From contig JBBODD010000001.1 in assembly GCA_038002745.1 (NCBI GenBank), positions 3,038,001 through 3,102,000 on the forward strand: a DNA stretch of 64,000 bases, read 5' to 3'. Of the stretch, positions 7,963 to 19,235 are shown one piece after another. Each line of letters begins with the position of its first letter. Position 1 is the stretch's first letter. The translations under genes were made by a program, and so were the position numbers. The notes beneath the pieces were generated by a model. That model had not been told where the DNA came from, searched no databases, and saw only the letters and a program-made list of their open reading frames with translations. The stretch is from Bacillus sp. FSL H8-0547. Lineage in GTDB: Bacteria > Bacillota > Bacilli > Bacillales > Bacillaceae.

Positions 7963-10305
7963 TTGCTGAAAGCAAAGAACAGATGGGATGTTCACGAACA
8001 CCATCCCGAAAAAATGAATGAATTGATGAATACTTTGAATCTTACGCCTCTGGTAGCTTCACTTTTGCTTAACCGGGGAATTGAATCGGCTGAAGAGGCC
8101 GACCAGTTTCTTCACATAGAAAAGCACGGCTTTCTCGATCCTTTTACACTGCTCGGCATGGATAAAGCTGTGCAGCGTATTCACAGCGCCATTGAGCGCG
8201 GGGAAAAAATTCTGATTTTCGGAGATTATGACGCGGACGGCGTAAGCTCGACGGTCGTCATGCTTGAGACGCTTGCTTCACTTGGAGCCAACGCCGATTT
8301 TTATATTCCGAACCGGTTCACAGAGGGCTACGGTCCGAATGAACCTGCATTCCGCAAAGCCCGTGAAGATGGCTATGCACTGATTATTACGGTTGATACA
8401 GGTATTTCTGCTGTCAACGAAGCGGCTCTTGCAAAAGAGCTTGGAGTCGATCTGATCATTACGGATCATCATGAACCGGGGCCGGTCCTACCGGATGCGT
8501 ATGCTATCATCCATCCGAAGCAGCCCGGCTGCACATATGCATTTAAGGAGCTTGCGGGTGTAGGAGTTGCTTTTAAGCTTGCCCATGCGCTTTCAGGAAG
8601 TGTTCCTGAACACCTGCTTGAGATAGCAGCTATCGGCACAATTGCCGACCTGGTGCCGCTTCACGGGGAAAACCGTCTTATTGCACGACTGGGTATTCAG
8701 CAGATGAACCGGACAGAACGGACAGGATTAAAAGCACTTCTCAAAGCAGCAGGAGCTGACGGGAAAGAAGTGAATGAGGAGACCATCGGTTTTGCGGTTG
8801 GTCCCCGCATCAATGCAGTCGGACGCCTTGAGACAGCAGATCCCGCCGTCCGGCTCCTGATGTCTGCGCATAGTGAGGAAGCGGCAGAGCTTGCCGCCTA
8901 CATTGATGGCTTAAACAAAGAGAGACAGAAAATTGTTTCGCAGATTACAGACGAGGCGATCGAACAGGTTGAGACCCTGTACCCAACAGATCAGCATTCT
9001 GTGCTTGTTCTTGCGAAAGAAGGCTGGAATCCGGGTGTCGTAGGAATTGTAGCCTCAAGAATAGTGGAAAAATACTACAGACCGGTAATTATTCTGAGCA
9101 TTGATGCTGAAAAAGGAACGGCAAAAGGATCTGCAAGAAGCATTGCAGGTTTCGATCTGTTTGCCAATCTCTCAGAATGCCGTGATATTCTTCCTCACTT
9201 TGGCGGTCATCCAATGGCAGCAGGCATGACTCTTGAGCTCCAGCATGTCGATCAGCTGAGAGACAGACTGAATAATCTGGCCTCCGCTTCGCTGAAAGAA
9301 GAAGATTTTATTCCGATAAAAACGATTGATGCTGCATGCAATGTTTCTGACGTTTCTGTGGAGTCGATTGAGAAAATAGCGAAGCTCGCCCCGTTTGGCA
9401 TGGGAAATCCAAAACCGCTGTTTTTGCTCGAGTCTGTACAAGTGGGGTCAATGAGAAAAATCGGTTCTGACCAGACCCACTTAAAGCTTGCAGTGGAGCA
9501 GGATCAAAAACAGCTTGACTGCATCGGATTCGGATTCGGGCATCTGCATGATCACATGGCGCCGCTTGCAAAAGTGTCACTTGTCGGGGAATTGTCCATT
9601 AATGAATGGAACAATTTCAGAAAACCGCAGCTCATGATTCAGGATCTCGCGGTAAACGAGTGGCAGCTGTTTGATGCAAGAGGATCGCGCGATCTGAATA
9701 AAACGCTTGATAAGATGAAGGATAAAGAAAACGTTTATCTTGTTTTTCAAAAAGAGACACTGACTATGCTTAAGGATTCAGGGCAAAATATCGTCTATCT
9801 CGAAGATGAGGGTTCGGCTGAAAAAATTGAAGGCAAGTACATCACCTTTGTTGATACCCCGACATCCATCGAAAGTCTTGACGCACTGTTTGAAAATGTG
9901 CTTCCTGAACGCATCTATGCGGTTTTTCATCAGCATACCGATCATTTTTTCGCCACCATTCCGACAAGAGACCACTTTAAATGGTACTATGGCTTCCTGA
10001 AGCAAAAAGAAACATTTGACTTAAAAAAGCACGCAGAAGCCCTTGCACGCCACAAAGGATGGTCAAGTGAAACAATCAATTTCATGTCACAGGTGTTTTT
10101 TGACTTAGAATTTGCTACAATAGACAATGGCATTATTTCTGTCAATCATCAGCCGCCTAAAAGAGACCTCTCCGAATCTTCTTCGTATTCTGCCAAACTC
10201 CGCCAGCTGGAGCTTGAGAATACGCTGCTGTATTCGTCGTACCAGGACTTAAAGAAGTGGTTTGATGATCGGATGAAACAATCGAAGGCGCTTGTCAATG
10301 CATGA
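7963..10305 (+). CDS. recJ: Single-stranded-DNA-specific exonuclease RecJ
   Basis: The 780-residue product has the DHH phosphoesterase core: [10 protein letters not shown] near residue 88, a TVDTG motif, and DHH near residue 168, followed by a DHHA1 domain with the GGHPMAAG motif near residue 405 and an OB-fold-containing C-terminus. RecJ degrades single-stranded DNA 5' to 3' in recombination and repair. The TTG at 7963 is chosen because GAGGGGTG lies eight bases upstream; an in-frame GTG at 7954 overlaps that box. The protein is longer than E. coli RecJ because of a C-terminal extension typical of Firmicutes. It is probably co-transcribed with apt. Confidence 0.95.
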   Translation: MLKAKNRWDVHEHHPEKMNELMNTLNLTPLVASLLLNRGIESAEEADQFLHIEKHGFLDPFTLLGMDKAVQRIHSAIERGEKILIFGDYDADGVSSTVVMLETLASLGANADFYIPNRFTEGYGPNEPAFRKAREDGYALIITVDTGISAVNEAALAKELGVDLIITDHHEPGPVLPDAYAIIHPKQPGCTYAFKELAGVGVAFKLAHALSGSVPEHLLEIAAIGTIADLVPLHGENRLIARLGIQQMNRTERTGLKALLKAAGADGKEVNEETIGFAVGPRINAVGRLETADPAVRLLMSAHSEEAAELAAYIDGLNKERQKIVSQITDEAIEQVETLYPTDQHSVLVLAKEGWNPGVVGIVASRIVEKYYRPVIILSIDAEKGTAKGSARSIAGFDLFANLSECRDILPHFGGHPMAAGMTLELQHVDQLRDRLNNLASASLKEEDFIPIKTIDAACNVSDVSVESIEKIAKLAPFGMGNPKPLFLLESVQVGSMRKIGSDQTHLKLAVEQDQKQLDCIGFGFGHLHDHMAPLAKVSLVGELSINEWNNFRKPQLMIQDLAVNEWQLFDARGSRDLNKTLDKMKDKENVYLVFQKETLTMLKDSGQNIVYLEDEGSAEKIEGKYITFVDTPTSIESLDALFENVLPERIYAVFHQHTDHFFATIPTRDHFKWYYGFLKQKETFDLKKHAEALARHKGWSSETINFMSQVFFDLEFATIDNGIISVNHQPPKRDLSESSSYSAKLRQLELENTLLYSSYQDLKKWFDDRMKQSKALVNA

Positions 10306-10321
10306 GGAGGACAAACTTAAT

Positions 10322-10834
10322 ATGGATTTAAAGAAATACGTGACAGTTGTTCCGGATTACCCGAAGCAGGGTATCCAGTTTAAAGATATTACAACGTTGA
10401 TGGACAACGGTGATGCATACCGCTATGCAACAGATCAAATTGTTGACTATGCACGCAAACAAAACGTTGATATAATTGTAGGACCGGAAGCACGCGGATT
10501 TATTATCGGATGTCCGGTTGCTTATTCTCTTGGAGTAGGTTTTGCACCAGTCCGCAAAGAAGGCAAACTTCCGCGCGAAGTAGTCCGTGTTGAATACGGA
10601 CTTGAGTACGGAAAAGACGTACTGACTATGCACAAGGATGCAATCAAGCCAGGTCAGCGCGTTCTGATCACAGATGATCTGCTTGCTACAGGCGGCACCA
10701 TCGAAGCTACGATTCAATTGGTTGAGGAGCTTGGCGGAGTTGTTGCAGGGATTGCGTTCCTGATTGAGCTCAGCTATCTTGACGGTCGCAGCAAGCTTGA
10801 TAAATACGATATCTTAACTTTAATGAAGTTTTAA
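10322..10834 (+). CDS. apt: Adenine phosphoribosyltransferase
   Basis: The 170-residue product has the exact family length. It shows the N-terminal [16 protein letters not shown] signature, the [10 protein letters not shown] segment, and the phosphoribosyl pyrophosphate binding motif [13 protein letters not shown]. The enzyme converts adenine and PRPP to AMP in purine salvage. The ATG at 10322 follows ATGAGGAGGACAA, which overlaps the end of recJ, so translation may be coupled. A terminator follows. Position between recJ and relA is the standard Bacillus arrangement. Confidence 0.97.
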   Translation: MDLKKYVTVVPDYPKQGIQFKDITTLMDNGDAYRYATDQIVDYARKQNVDIIVGPEARGFIIGCPVAYSLGVGFAPVRKEGKLPREVVRVEYGLEYGKDVLTMHKDAIKPGQRVLITDDLLATGGTIEATIQLVEELGGVVAGIAFLIELSYLDGRSKLDKYDILTLMKF

Positions 10835-10842
10835 TCACATAG

Positions 10843-10877
10843 AAAAAAGCACTCGGGAATGGGTGCTTTTTCTCTTA
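10843..10877 (+). terminator. Intrinsic terminator after apt
   Basis: The stem AAAAAGCACTC / GGGTGCTTTTT has a short loop and a T-rich tail. Confidence 0.8.
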
Positions 10878-10934
10878 TTTAACTGCAGGCAAAGTACCGG
10901 CCGAAAGCTTGGCACAGAAAAGACGGTCTAACTC

Positions 10935-10963
10935 TTTACATCTTCTGTGTTTTTCATGATAAT
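10935..10963 (+). promoter_or_regulatory. Candidate sigma-A promoter of relA
   Basis: TTTACA at 10935-10940 and GATAAT at 10958-10963 are 17 bases apart, 35 bases upstream of the relA start. The -10 has one mismatch to consensus. Confidence 0.5.
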
Positions 10964-10998
10964 AGGTACAATAAAGTTCTCATTGTAAAGGTGATTCC

Positions 10999-13191
10999 AT
11001 GGCTAATGAACAAGTACTGACTGCCGAGCAGGTCATAGAAAAGGCGAAGCGCTATTTAACCGGAGAAGACCTCGTCTTTGTCCAGAAAGCCTATGATTAT
11101 GCAGAAGAGGCGCATCGTGAACAATACCGGAAATCGGGTGAACCATATATTATTCATCCAATACAGGTCGCAGGGATACTGGTTGACCTGGACATGGATC
11201 CGTCAACAATCGCGGGTGGGTTTTTACATGATGTCGTAGAAGATACAGATGTAACACTTGATGACTTGAAACAAACATTTAATGATGAAGTCGCCATGCT
11301 CGTGGATGGGGTGACAAAGCTCGGAAAAATTAAATATAAATCACACGAAGAACAGCAGGCTGAAAATCATCGTAAAATGTTTGTCGCAATGGCACAGGAC
11401 ATTCGTGTGATCTTGATTAAACTCGCCGACCGCCTCCACAACATGCGCACACTGAAGCATCTGCCGCAGGAAAAGCAGCGCAGGATCTCAAATGAAACGC
11501 TGGAAATTTTTGCACCGCTCGCTCATCGTCTGGGAATTTCAAAAATTAAGTGGGAGCTTGAAGACACGGCTCTCCGCTACTTGAATCCGCAGCAGTACTA
11601 CAGAATTGTCAATCTGATGAAGAAAAAGCGTGCAGAGCGCGAAGCCTACTTGGACGAAGTCATTGATGAAGTGAAAAACCGCGTTGGGGAAGTCAACATT
11701 AAGGCGGATTTTTCAGGACGTCCAAAACATATTTACAGCATATACCGGAAAATGGCCCTGCAGAATAAGCAGTTTAATGAAATTTATGACTTATTAGCCG
11801 TCAGAATTATTGTAAACAGCATAAAAGACTGCTACGCCGTACTCGGAATTATTCATACGTGCTGGAAACCTATGCCTGGGAGATTTAAAGATTATATTGC
11901 CATGCCGAAGGCGAATATGTACCAGTCCCTTCATACAACCGTCATCGGTCCTAAAGGAGATCCGCTTGAAGTGCAGATCCGCACGAAGGATATGCACACG
12001 ATTGCAGAATACGGGATTGCTGCACACTGGGCGTATAAAGAAGGCAAAGAGACAGAAGAGCAGTCAACACTTGAGCAGAAACTGACCTGGTTCCGTGAAA
12101 TTCTGGAGTTCCAGGATGATACGACAAACGCCGAAGAGTTTATGGAGTCTCTTAAAATCGATCTGTTCTCTGACATGGTCTTCATTTTCACGCCAAAAGG
12201 CGACGTCATTGAAATGCCTTCAGGCTCAGTGCCGATCGATTTTGCCTACCGTATTCACTCAGAAATAGGCAATAAAACAATCGGGGCAAAAGTGAACGGA
12301 AAGATTGTGACCCTTGATTATAAACTCAAAACAGGCGATATTATTGAAATTATGACGTCCAAGCATTCTTATGGACCAAGCCAGGACTGGCTCAAGCTTG
12401 CCCAGACGTCACAGGCTAAAAACAAAATCCGCCAGTTTTTCAAAAAGCAGCGCCGCGAGGAAAACGTTGAAAAGGGAAAAGAAATGGTTGAAAAAGAGAT
12501 TAAAAATCTCGACTTTGAACTGAAGGACATCCTGACAACGGAGAATCTGAAGCGCGTTTCTGAGAAATTCAATTTCTCAAATGACGAAGATATGTATGCT
12601 GCTGTCGGGTACAACGGCATTACGGCAGCCCAGGTTGCCAACAGACTGACGGAAAAGCTCCGCAAAAAGCGGGATATGGAACAGGAAAAAGATATCTCAG
12701 AGGTCATTTCTGAGGTGCGTCCGTATCCGTCCAAAAAGCGGGACAGCGGGGTAAGAGTCAAAGGTATTGACAACCTTCTGATCCGTCTATCCAAATGCTG
12801 CAATCCGGTTCCGGGTGACGAAATTGTCGGCTTTATCACGAAGGGCCGGGGAGTTTCCGTTCACAGAGATGATTGTCCGAATGTACACACGGACGAGGCA
12901 CAGGCCCGTTTAATTCCGGTCGAATGGGAAACGCAGCTTGATGCACGAAAAGAGTACAACGTGGAAATTGAAATTCTTGGGTATGACAGAAGAGGCCTAT
13001 TGAACGAGGTGCTTCAGGCTGTCAACGAGACGAAGACGAACATTTCATCTGTTGCAGGGAAATCCGACCGCAACAAAGTGGCGACAATCAATATGGCGAT
13101 TGCCATCTCCAATATCAGCCACCTTCATAAAGTGGTTGAGAGAATCAAGCAGATCTCAGATATCTATTCTGTAAGAAGAATCATGAACTAG
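10999..13191 (+). CDS. relA: Bifunctional (p)ppGpp synthetase/hydrolase Rel
   Basis: The 730-residue long RSH enzyme contains, in order, an HD hydrolase domain (HDVVED at residues 77-82), the synthetase domain (residues about 240-350, with [11 protein letters not shown] and YQSLHTTV), a TGS domain (about 390-455), and zinc-finger and ACT regions up to the end. It makes (p)ppGpp from ATP and GTP or GDP during starvation and hydrolyses it otherwise, working on the ribosome. The HD and synthetase motifs look intact, so both activities are expected. The ATG has an AAAGGTGATTCC box. dtd follows after 16 bases, forming an operon. Confidence 0.97.
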   Translation: MANEQVLTAEQVIEKAKRYLTGEDLVFVQKAYDYAEEAHREQYRKSGEPYIIHPIQVAGILVDLDMDPSTIAGGFLHDVVEDTDVTLDDLKQTFNDEVAMLVDGVTKLGKIKYKSHEEQQAENHRKMFVAMAQDIRVILIKLADRLHNMRTLKHLPQEKQRRISNETLEIFAPLAHRLGISKIKWELEDTALRYLNPQQYYRIVNLMKKKRAEREAYLDEVIDEVKNRVGEVNIKADFSGRPKHIYSIYRKMALQNKQFNEIYDLLAVRIIVNSIKDCYAVLGIIHTCWKPMPGRFKDYIAMPKANMYQSLHTTVIGPKGDPLEVQIRTKDMHTIAEYGIAAHWAYKEGKETEEQSTLEQKLTWFREILEFQDDTTNAEEFMESLKIDLFSDMVFIFTPKGDVIEMPSGSVPIDFAYRIHSEIGNKTIGAKVNGKIVTLDYKLKTGDIIEIMTSKHSYGPSQDWLKLAQTSQAKNKIRQFFKKQRREENVEKGKEMVEKEIKNLDFELKDILTTENLKRVSEKFNFSNDEDMYAAVGYNGITAAQVANRLTEKLRKKRDMEQEKDISEVISEVRPYPSKKRDSGVRVKGIDNLLIRLSKCCNPVPGDEIVGFITKGRGVSVHRDDCPNVHTDEAQARLIPVEWETQLDARKEYNVEIEILGYDRRGLLNEVLQAVNETKTNISSVAGKSDRNKVATINMAIAISNISHLHKVVERIKQISDIYSVRRIMN

Positions 13192-13207
13192 AAAGGGTTC
13201 GTTCGGT

Positions 13208-13651
13208 TTGAAAATTGTTTTACAGCGCGCTAAGGATGCAGAAGTGAAAGTCAAAAATGACACAGTCGGAAAAATTGGACAGGGGTTCATGCTTCTGGTC
13301 GGCGTCACGCATGATGATGATGAGCAGGATGCAGATTACCTTGCAGAAAAAGTGGCCAATCTCAGAGTGTTTGAAGATGAAGATGATAAGATGAATCTTT
13401 CCCTGCTGGACGTTGGCGGCGAGGTCCTGTCGATTTCTCAGTTTACGCTTTACGGTGACTGCAGAAAAGGGAGAAGGCCGAACTTTATGGCTGCAGCAAA
13501 ACCCGATCACGCACAGCCGCTCTATGATTATTTCAACCAGAAGCTGCGTGAGAAGGGCATCAGCGTTCAAACCGGAGAGTTTGGCGCCATGATGGACGTG
13601 ACATTTACAAACGTCGGTCCGGTTACGCTGATATTAGAATCAAAAAGCTGA
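13208..13651 (+). CDS. dtd: D-aminoacyl-tRNA deacylase
   Basis: This 147-residue protein begins [15 protein letters not shown] and contains the DTD active-site motifs [11 protein letters not shown] and the C-terminal [11 protein letters not shown] (the GP dipeptide that recognises D-amino acids). It removes D-amino acids and, in many bacteria, glycine mischarged on tRNAAla. The start is TTG at 13208, with AGAAAGGGTTCG upstream. It is the last gene of the relA unit, as in other Bacillus genomes, and ends with a terminator. Confidence 0.95.
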   Translation: MKIVLQRAKDAEVKVKNDTVGKIGQGFMLLVGVTHDDDEQDADYLAEKVANLRVFEDEDDKMNLSLLDVGGEVLSISQFTLYGDCRKGRRPNFMAAAKPDHAQPLYDYFNQKLREKGISVQTGEFGAMMDVTFTNVGPVTLILESKS

Positions 13652-13652
13652 A

Positions 13653-13679
13653 TGCCGGGGAGAACCCGGCTTTTTTTTA
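13653..13679 (+). terminator. Intrinsic terminator after dtd
   Basis: The stem GCCGGG / CCCGGC is followed by eight T residues. Confidence 0.85.
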
Positions 13680-13691
13680 TGCTCATAAAAG

Positions 13692-13728
13692 CCAAAACAC
13701 CACCCAGGCTTCCTGGATGGTGTTTTGC
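13692..13728 (-). terminator. Terminator of the minus-strand amidase gene
   Basis: A long stem with arms CAAAACACCATCCAGG and CCTGGGTGGTGTTTTG (minus strand) lies just past the amidase stop, back to back with the dtd terminator. Confidence 0.8.
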
Positions 13729-13730
13729 TG

Positions 13731-15461
13731 TTATTTGAAGTACTGGGCCAATCCGTAATAGATGCCCTGTGCAACCCGTTCCTGGTAGGAGCCTGAGCTG
13801 ACGGTGAGTTCTTCAGCGCTGTTGCTCACATAGCCAAGTTCAAGCAGGACTGCCGGCTGTCTGTTTTCACGGATGACGTGATAGTCTCCGAATTTGGTGC
13901 CGCGGTCTTTAAGCCTAGCCTGCTTCAGCAGTTCATCATGAACGGGAGAGGCAAGAGGCTTGTCTTTTGATGAGCTGTAATAATAAGTTGTCATTCCGTG
14001 TACGCTCCGGTTTTCGATGCTGTCAAAGTGAAGGCTGATAAATGCATCTGCATCCCGGTAGTGAGCGGTGCTGACCCGAGAGCTGAGGCTGATGTAGCTG
14101 TCGCTGCTGCGTGTCAGATGAACATCGGCACCTGATGCTTTCAGTTTGTCGTACACAAGTTTTGCAGTAGACATGGTCAAATCTTTCTCAAGGGTACCCC
14201 TCGTTCCGATGGCCCCGCCATCGCGTCCGCCGTGACCAGGGTCAAGAACGACCGTTTTGTTTTTCAAATAAGACGTCACATCTCCGCCGGGCCTTGATAC
14301 GGAGCTGCCTGATGAAGACACAACCCAGCCTGCTACATATCCTGTTGTGCTGCCGGAAAGCTGGATCTTATACCAGTCACCAACTTTACTGACAACAGAA
14401 AATTGCTCGCCTGCATTGGCCCGTCTTACAATCTTTTCATTTGTGGACGGTCCTTTGCGGATATTCGTGCCGTTTTGCAGAATGCTGACTTTTGATGTGC
14501 CACTTTTGTTCTCTTCTGTTTTTCCCTTTGATGAGAGGGAAACATATGAACTTGAAACCCATCCTTTTTTACTGCCTGAATATTGAATATGAAGCCAGCT
14601 GTTTGCTGATTCAAGAATGGTAACCTGAGTGTTTTTTGCAACAGAGCCAATCACTTTTCCGTTCAGGCTGCCGCTGCTTCTGACATTGAGGGAGCTTGCC
14701 GTAACTTTTCCTGTCTGTCCGGTTTTTTCTGTCTGTTTTTCTGTTTCAGTTGAAATGAAATCGCTATGTACCCATCCTCTTTGGCCATTATAACGAATTT
14801 CTAACCACTTGCCATCGGTTCCTGAAATCGCAACAGATGCATTTTTCTTCAGGCTCCCAATGGTTGATGCCGAGGTGGATGGCTTATTCCGCACGTTAAG
14901 TGAGGTGGCTTTTACCTTCCCTGTTTTCGTACCGGATGAAGATGGGGAAGCTGTTTGTGTTTTCTTGCTGATGGTGACAAACTGGCTTGAAACCCATCCG
15001 CGCTCACCATTAAAGGAAATTTCTACCCAATTGGCGTTTTGCTGCACGAATGATGCTTTTTTTCCTTTGTCGAAGGTGCCGGTCACTTGAAAGCTTGTTC
15101 CCGGGCCGCTTCTCATTCTGAGATCCTCGGCATTCGACATGACCGTGCCGTCTGAATTGCTTTCTTTTGAAGGTGCGGATTTATTCTGAAGGGTAACAAG
15201 CCACGAGGCAACCCATCCTTTGTTTCCGCCTGATAATTGCAGTTCATACCAGCCTTTGCTCTCATCCGTAATGCTGTAGACAGCCCCTTTTTTTACACTT
15301 GCGATGACCGGATAGCTTAAACCCGGACCGCTCCTGATGTTTAGGCCGTCCGCTGCGATTACAGCTTTTTGCGACTCAGCTGACGCAGTTCCCGGCATCA
15401 TTGGCAGCTGGCTGAAAAGCAGCAGGGCACAAATGACGGGATATAGAATTTTTCGAAACAA
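13731..15461 (-). CDS. yrvJ: Secreted N-acetylmuramoyl-L-alanine amidase with five SH3b repeats (YrvJ-like)
   Basis: This 576-residue protein has a Sec signal peptide (residues 1 to about 29, cleavage near TASAE). Five bacterial SH3 repeats follow at about 33-92, 108-168, 180-240, 252-312 and 322-385, each with an LN(I/V)R or similar motif and a GWV motif. A zinc-dependent Amidase_3 domain runs from about 400 to 575, with VVLDPGHGGRDGG (zinc ligand histidine), SLHFDS and the catalytic LLELGYVSN. It cuts the amide between muramic acid and L-alanine in peptidoglycan. The ATG follows GGAGGACCGGTC. It matches YrvJ by position before hisS; the repeat number varies in this family. Confidence 0.92.
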   Translation of the reverse strand: MFRKILYPVICALLLFSQLPMMPGTASAESQKAVIAADGLNIRSGPGLSYPVIASVKKGAVYSITDESKGWYELQLSGGNKGWVASWLVTLQNKSAPSKESNSDGTVMSNAEDLRMRSGPGTSFQVTGTFDKGKKASFVQQNANWVEISFNGERGWVSSQFVTISKKTQTASPSSSGTKTGKVKATSLNVRNKPSTSASTIGSLKKNASVAISGTDGKWLEIRYNGQRGWVHSDFISTETEKQTEKTGQTGKVTASSLNVRSSGSLNGKVIGSVAKNTQVTILESANSWLHIQYSGSKKGWVSSSYVSLSSKGKTEENKSGTSKVSILQNGTNIRKGPSTNEKIVRRANAGEQFSVVSKVGDWYKIQLSGSTTGYVAGWVVSSSGSSVSRPGGDVTSYLKNKTVVLDPGHGGRDGGAIGTRGTLEKDLTMSTAKLVYDKLKASGADVHLTRSSDSYISLSSRVSTAHYRDADAFISLHFDSIENRSVHGMTTYYYSSSKDKPLASPVHDELLKQARLKDRGTKFGDYHVIRENRQPAVLLELGYVSNSAEELTVSSGSYQERVAQGIYYGLAQYFK

Positions 15462-15596
15462 TGACCGGTCCTCCTTTTTTTGACTAACCTTATAAAGATT
15501 CTTTTATTATATCGGATATCCCTTGTGACATTTGATATATTTTTTCGCTAAACAGGAAAGACTAGAGAAAAGACAGTTGCTGTAAAGGAGAAAAAA

Positions 15597-15770
15597 ATGA
15601 GGCACAGTGAAAAAAGCGAAGGGTCGCATTACAATAATCATGATATTTTCGGAGTGAATTCACGGGAACTGACGAAGGATCAGCATTCAAACCTGTATGA
15701 ACTCGCGGGAGAGTACGGTCTGAACGCAAAAGAAGCAAAGAAATTGAAAAAACGGGTAAATCGCTCTTGA
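15597..15770 (+). CDS. Small protein upstream of hisS (YrzK-like)
   Basis: This 57-codon frame reads MRHSEKSEGSHYNNHDIFGV and ends KKLKKRVNRS. It has a strong AAAGGAG box seven bases before the ATG, and its stop overlaps the -35 of the hisS promoter. The product is hydrophilic, with a basic C-terminus and no membrane segment. Its size and place between the amidase and hisS correspond to yrzK of B. subtilis, whose function is unknown. I am sure that it is a coding frame but only moderately sure of the family name. Confidence 0.7.
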   Translation: MRHSEKSEGSHYNNHDIFGVNSRELTKDQHSNLYELAGEYGLNAKEAKKLKKRVNRS

Positions 15771-15796
15771 CACAAGTTACGGAACATTCGTATGAT
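15767..15796 (+). promoter_or_regulatory. Sigma-A promoter of the hisS-aspS operon
   Basis: A perfect TTGACA at 15767-15772 is followed after 18 bases by TATGAT at 15791-15796. The T-box leader begins shortly downstream. Confidence 0.75.
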
Positions 15797-15819
15797 AGTA
15801 TATAAATCTTAACTGGAAT

Positions 15820-16089
15820 TACATAATCAGAACCGATGACGGAGAAGAGTAATCAGGATGACACATGACCAGAGAAGGAAAGCCTTGGCTGTAAGCTTTC
15901 CCATGATGACTTGATGAAGAGAACACTCTCTAGGTTTCCCTCTGAACGATCTTGTTTTTAGTAGGAGGAGAACGTGACAGGCGTTAACTGTCTTTGAGCG
16001 GGAGCAGTCTTTTTTGCTTCAACTAGGGTGGCACCACGGGATACAAACTCTCGTCCCTACATTTTTATGTAGGGGCGGGAGTTTTTTTA
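15820..16089 (+). promoter_or_regulatory. T-box leader riboswitch of hisS-aspS
   Basis: The conserved T-box sequence AGGGTGGCACCACGGG is at 16025-16040. It is followed by a strong terminator (arms CTCTCGTCCCTACA and TGTAGGGGCGGGAG, ending in seven Ts, 16045-16089), and a Stem I with GATGACGGAG...GAACACTCTC is upstream. Uncharged tRNA should pair its anticodon with the specifier and its 3' end with the T-box bulge, stabilising the antiterminator and turning on the synthetase genes. The most likely specifier is CAC (His) at 15924-15926, but AAC at 15922-15924 can also be aligned. The variable T-box base is C; see findings. Confidence 0.9.
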
Positions 16090-16117
16090 TTTTTTGAAAA
16101 AATCGGAGGAATCTAAC

Positions 16118-17380
16118 ATGGCATTTCAAATACCGAGAGGCACGCAGGATATTCTGCCTGGAGAAGTTGAACGCTGGCAGTATATTGAAAATACAGCACG
16201 TGAAATATGCAAATTGTATCAATACAAGGAAATCCGCACACCCGTTTTTGAACACACTGAGCTGTTCCAGAGGGGAGTAGGCGAATCAACGGACATCGTT
16301 CAAAAGGAAATGTACACGTTCCAGGACCGCAAAGGAAGAAACATTACGCTTCGTCCTGAAGGAACGGCTTCAACAGTCCGCGCATTCGTTGAGAAAAAGC
16401 TGTACGCACAGCCTGCACAGCCGACAAAGCTTTATTATATTGGACCGATGTTCAGATACGAACGTCCTCAGACCGGCCGTTTCCGCCAGTTTGTGCAATT
16501 CGGGGTGGAAGCTCTCGGAAGCAGCAATCCAGCTATGGATGCAGAAGTCATTTCCCTTGCAATGGAGCTTTACCGCGCTGTTGGACTGAAGAAACTGAAG
16601 CTAATCATCAACAGCCTTGGAGATGCAGACAGCAGAAAAGCTCACAAGGAAGCATTAATTGCGCACTTCGAGCCTAGAATCGGGGAGTTCTGCTCAGACT
16701 GCCAAAAAAGACTGACGCAAAATCCGCTTCGCATTCTTGACTGCAAAACAGACCGTGATCATGAATTGATGAAAACTGCTCCATCGATTATGGATTATCT
16801 GAACGATGAGTCCCGCGCTTATTTTGAAAAGGTTCAGGCATACTTAACAGACCTTGGAATCGATTTTACAGTTGATCCGAATCTTGTGCGCGGTCTTGAT
16901 TATTATAATCACACTGCGTTTGAAATCATGAGCGATGCAGAAGGGTTCGGCGCCATTACGACCCTTTGCGGCGGCGGAAGATACAACGGCCTCGTCCAGG
17001 AAATCGGCGGACCGGAAACGCCCGGCATCGGCTTTGCTCTAAGTATTGAACGCCTGCTCGCAGCTCTTGATGCAGAAGGCGTGGAACTGCCTGTAGACCA
17101 GTCGATTGACTGCTTTGTCGTGACGCTCGGGGACAAGCCGAAAGACCGCTCTGTATCCCTTGTATATGAGCTGCGCAAAGCGGGGCTGACAGCTGAAAAG
17201 GATTATGATGATAAAAAAATGAAGGCTCAATTTAAAGCGGCAGACCGTTTTAATGCAAGATACGTTGCTGTGCTTGGCGAAGATGAGCTTGAAAAGAACA
17301 TGATTTCTGTTAAAAACATGGAATCAGGCGAACAGAAAGAAATTTCCCTGCAGGACCTTGCAGCGTATATAAAAGGATAG
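16118..17380 (+). CDS. hisS: Histidine-tRNA ligase
   Basis: The 420-residue class II synthetase begins [16 protein letters not shown]. It contains motif 2 ([21 protein letters not shown]), the histidine-specific [15 protein letters not shown], and GGGRYNGL with GFALSIERL (motif 3). It charges tRNAHis. The ATG at 16118 follows AATCGGAGGAATCTAAC; the frame is open upstream to 16094 without a ribosome site. It lies just after the T-box terminator and 16 bases before aspS, so both are controlled together. Confidence 0.97.
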   Translation: MAFQIPRGTQDILPGEVERWQYIENTAREICKLYQYKEIRTPVFEHTELFQRGVGESTDIVQKEMYTFQDRKGRNITLRPEGTASTVRAFVEKKLYAQPAQPTKLYYIGPMFRYERPQTGRFRQFVQFGVEALGSSNPAMDAEVISLAMELYRAVGLKKLKLIINSLGDADSRKAHKEALIAHFEPRIGEFCSDCQKRLTQNPLRILDCKTDRDHELMKTAPSIMDYLNDESRAYFEKVQAYLTDLGIDFTVDPNLVRGLDYYNHTAFEIMSDAEGFGAITTLCGGGRYNGLVQEIGGPETPGIGFALSIERLLAALDAEGVELPVDQSIDCFVVTLGDKPKDRSVSLVYELRKAGLTAEKDYDDKKMKAQFKAADRFNARYVAVLGEDELEKNMISVKNMESGEQKEISLQDLAAYIKG

Positions 17381-17396
17381 TCAAAAGGAGAGAGAA

Positions 17397-19178
17397 ATGA
17401 TGTTTGGACGAACATATTATTGCGGCGAAGTAACAGAAGCAGCAATCGGAGAAAAAGTAACACTTAAAGGCTGGGTGCAAAAACGACGCGACCTTGGCGG
17501 TCTGATCTTTATTGATCTGAGAGACAGAACGGGCATCGTGCAGATTGTCGTGAATCCTGAAGTTTCAGAGGAAGCGCTGAAAATTGCAGAAAAAGCCCGC
17601 AGCGAATACGTCCTCGACATCGTAGGAACAGTCGCAGCGCGTTCTGAAGGAACAGTTAATCCAAACCTTGCTACAGGCAAAATTGAAATCATGGTAGAGA
17701 AAGCTGAAATCATCAATGCAGCAAAAAACCCGCCTTTCCTGATTGAAGATAAGTCTGAAGAGGTTTCAGAGGATGTGCGGTTAAAATACCGCTATCTGGA
17801 TCTTAGAAGACCTGCACTACTTGATACGTTTAAAATGCGCCACAATGTGTCCAAATCAATCCGCAATTTCCTGGACGAGAACGGATTCCTTGACGTTGAA
17901 ACACCGATTCTGACTAAAAGCACGCCTGAAGGAGCGCGCGACTATCTTGTGCCGAGCCGTGTACATGAAGGAGAGTTTTACGCTCTTCCACAGTCACCGC
18001 AGATTTTCAAACAGCTGTTGATGGTTTCAGGCTTCGACCGTTATTATCAGATTGCCCGCTGCTTCCGCGATGAAGACCTGCGTGCAGACCGCCAGCCTGA
18101 ATTCACTCAGGTGGACATTGAAATGTCATTTATGAGCCAGGAAGAAATCATGGGACTGATGGAAAAAATGATGTCCCGCATCATGAAAGAAACAAAAGGT
18201 GTGGAGCTTGCCCTTCCGCTTCCGCGGATGACGTATGACGAAGCGATGGGCCGCTATGGTTCGGATAAACCGGATACTCGCTTCGGCCTTGAACTCGTAA
18301 ATGTTTCTGAACTTGTAAAAGACAGCGGCTTTAAAGTGTTCAGCGGCGCTGTCGGAAACGGCGGAGAAGTGAAAGTCATCAATGTAAAAGGCGCGGCCGC
18401 TTCTTATTCCCGCAAAGACATTGATGCTTTAACAGAGTTCGTTTCCCAGTACGGAGCAAAAGGACTTGCATGGCTGAAAGCAGAAGAACAGGAGATGAAA
18501 GGCCCGATTTCAAAATTCTTCGCTGAAGAAGAGCAGGCTGCCCTTAGAACGGTAACCGAAGCTGAAGCAGGAGATCTGCTGCTGTTTGTTGCCGATAAGA
18601 AATCAGTTGTGGCAGATGCACTTGGCGCCCTCCGCCTCAAACTTGGAAGAGAGCTTGGCTTGATTGATGAGAGCAAATTCAACTTCCTGTGGGTCATTGA
18701 CTGGCCGCTGCTTGAATACGACGAGGAAGCACAGCGCTATTTCGCAGCCCATCATCCGTTCACAATGCCTGCACGCGAGGATCTGGAGCTGTTTGAAACC
18801 AATCCGGCAGCTATGAAAGCGCAGGCGTATGACCTCGTACTTAACGGCTATGAGCTTGGCGGAGGAAGCATCCGTATTTTTGAAAGAGATGTTCAGCAGA
18901 AAATGTTCAAAATGCTCGGCTTCTCAGAAGAGGAAGCAACGGAGCAATTCGGATTCCTGCTTGAAGCGTTTGAATACGGAACGCCTCCGCACGGCGGAAT
19001 CGCTCTTGGTCTTGATCGTCTCGTCATGCTGCTTGCAGGCAGAACGAACCTTCGCGACACGATTGCATTCCCTAAAACAGCGAGCGCAAGCGACCTTCTC
19101 ACACATGCGCCAAGCGAGGTCAGCACAGCCCAGCTGAACGACCTTAACCTTGCCCTTAAGCTTAAAAAGGGTGAATAA
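17397..19178 (+). CDS. aspS: Aspartate-tRNA ligase
   Basis: The 593-residue class II synthetase has an N-terminal OB-fold anticodon domain ([20 protein letters not shown]), the motif 2 segment [23 protein letters not shown], a GAD insertion domain and the C-terminal motif 3 [15 protein letters not shown]. The bacterial-type architecture is complete. Two adjacent ATGs (17397 and 17400) are possible starts after AAAAGGAGAGAGAA, and most relatives start MFGRTYY, so 17400 may be the true one. It is the second gene of the hisS T-box operon and ends shortly before the 6S RNA. Confidence 0.97.
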   Translation: MMFGRTYYCGEVTEAAIGEKVTLKGWVQKRRDLGGLIFIDLRDRTGIVQIVVNPEVSEEALKIAEKARSEYVLDIVGTVAARSEGTVNPNLATGKIEIMVEKAEIINAAKNPPFLIEDKSEEVSEDVRLKYRYLDLRRPALLDTFKMRHNVSKSIRNFLDENGFLDVETPILTKSTPEGARDYLVPSRVHEGEFYALPQSPQIFKQLLMVSGFDRYYQIARCFRDEDLRADRQPEFTQVDIEMSFMSQEEIMGLMEKMMSRIMKETKGVELALPLPRMTYDEAMGRYGSDKPDTRFGLELVNVSELVKDSGFKVFSGAVGNGGEVKVINVKGAAASYSRKDIDALTEFVSQYGAKGLAWLKAEEQEMKGPISKFFAEEEQAALRTVTEAEAGDLLLFVADKKSVVADALGALRLKLGRELGLIDESKFNFLWVIDWPLLEYDEEAQRYFAAHHPFTMPAREDLELFETNPAAMKAQAYDLVLNGYELGGGSIRIFERDVQQKMFKMLGFSEEEATEQFGFLLEAFEYGTPPHGGIALGLDRLVMLLAGRTNLRDTIAFPKTASASDLLTHAPSEVSTAQLNDLNLALKLKKGE

Positions 19179-19196
19179 TGCCTACTTGGAATTGCT

Positions 19197-19224
19197 TGAA
19201 AAGACCGTTCCAATGTGGTAATCT
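19197..19224 (+). promoter_or_regulatory. Candidate promoter of the 6S RNA gene
   Basis: TTGAAA at 19197-19202 is followed after 16 bases by TAATCT with an upstream TG (extended -10), about 12-16 bases before the inferred RNA start. Confidence 0.4.
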
Positions 19225-19235
19225 TTTTACAAGAT

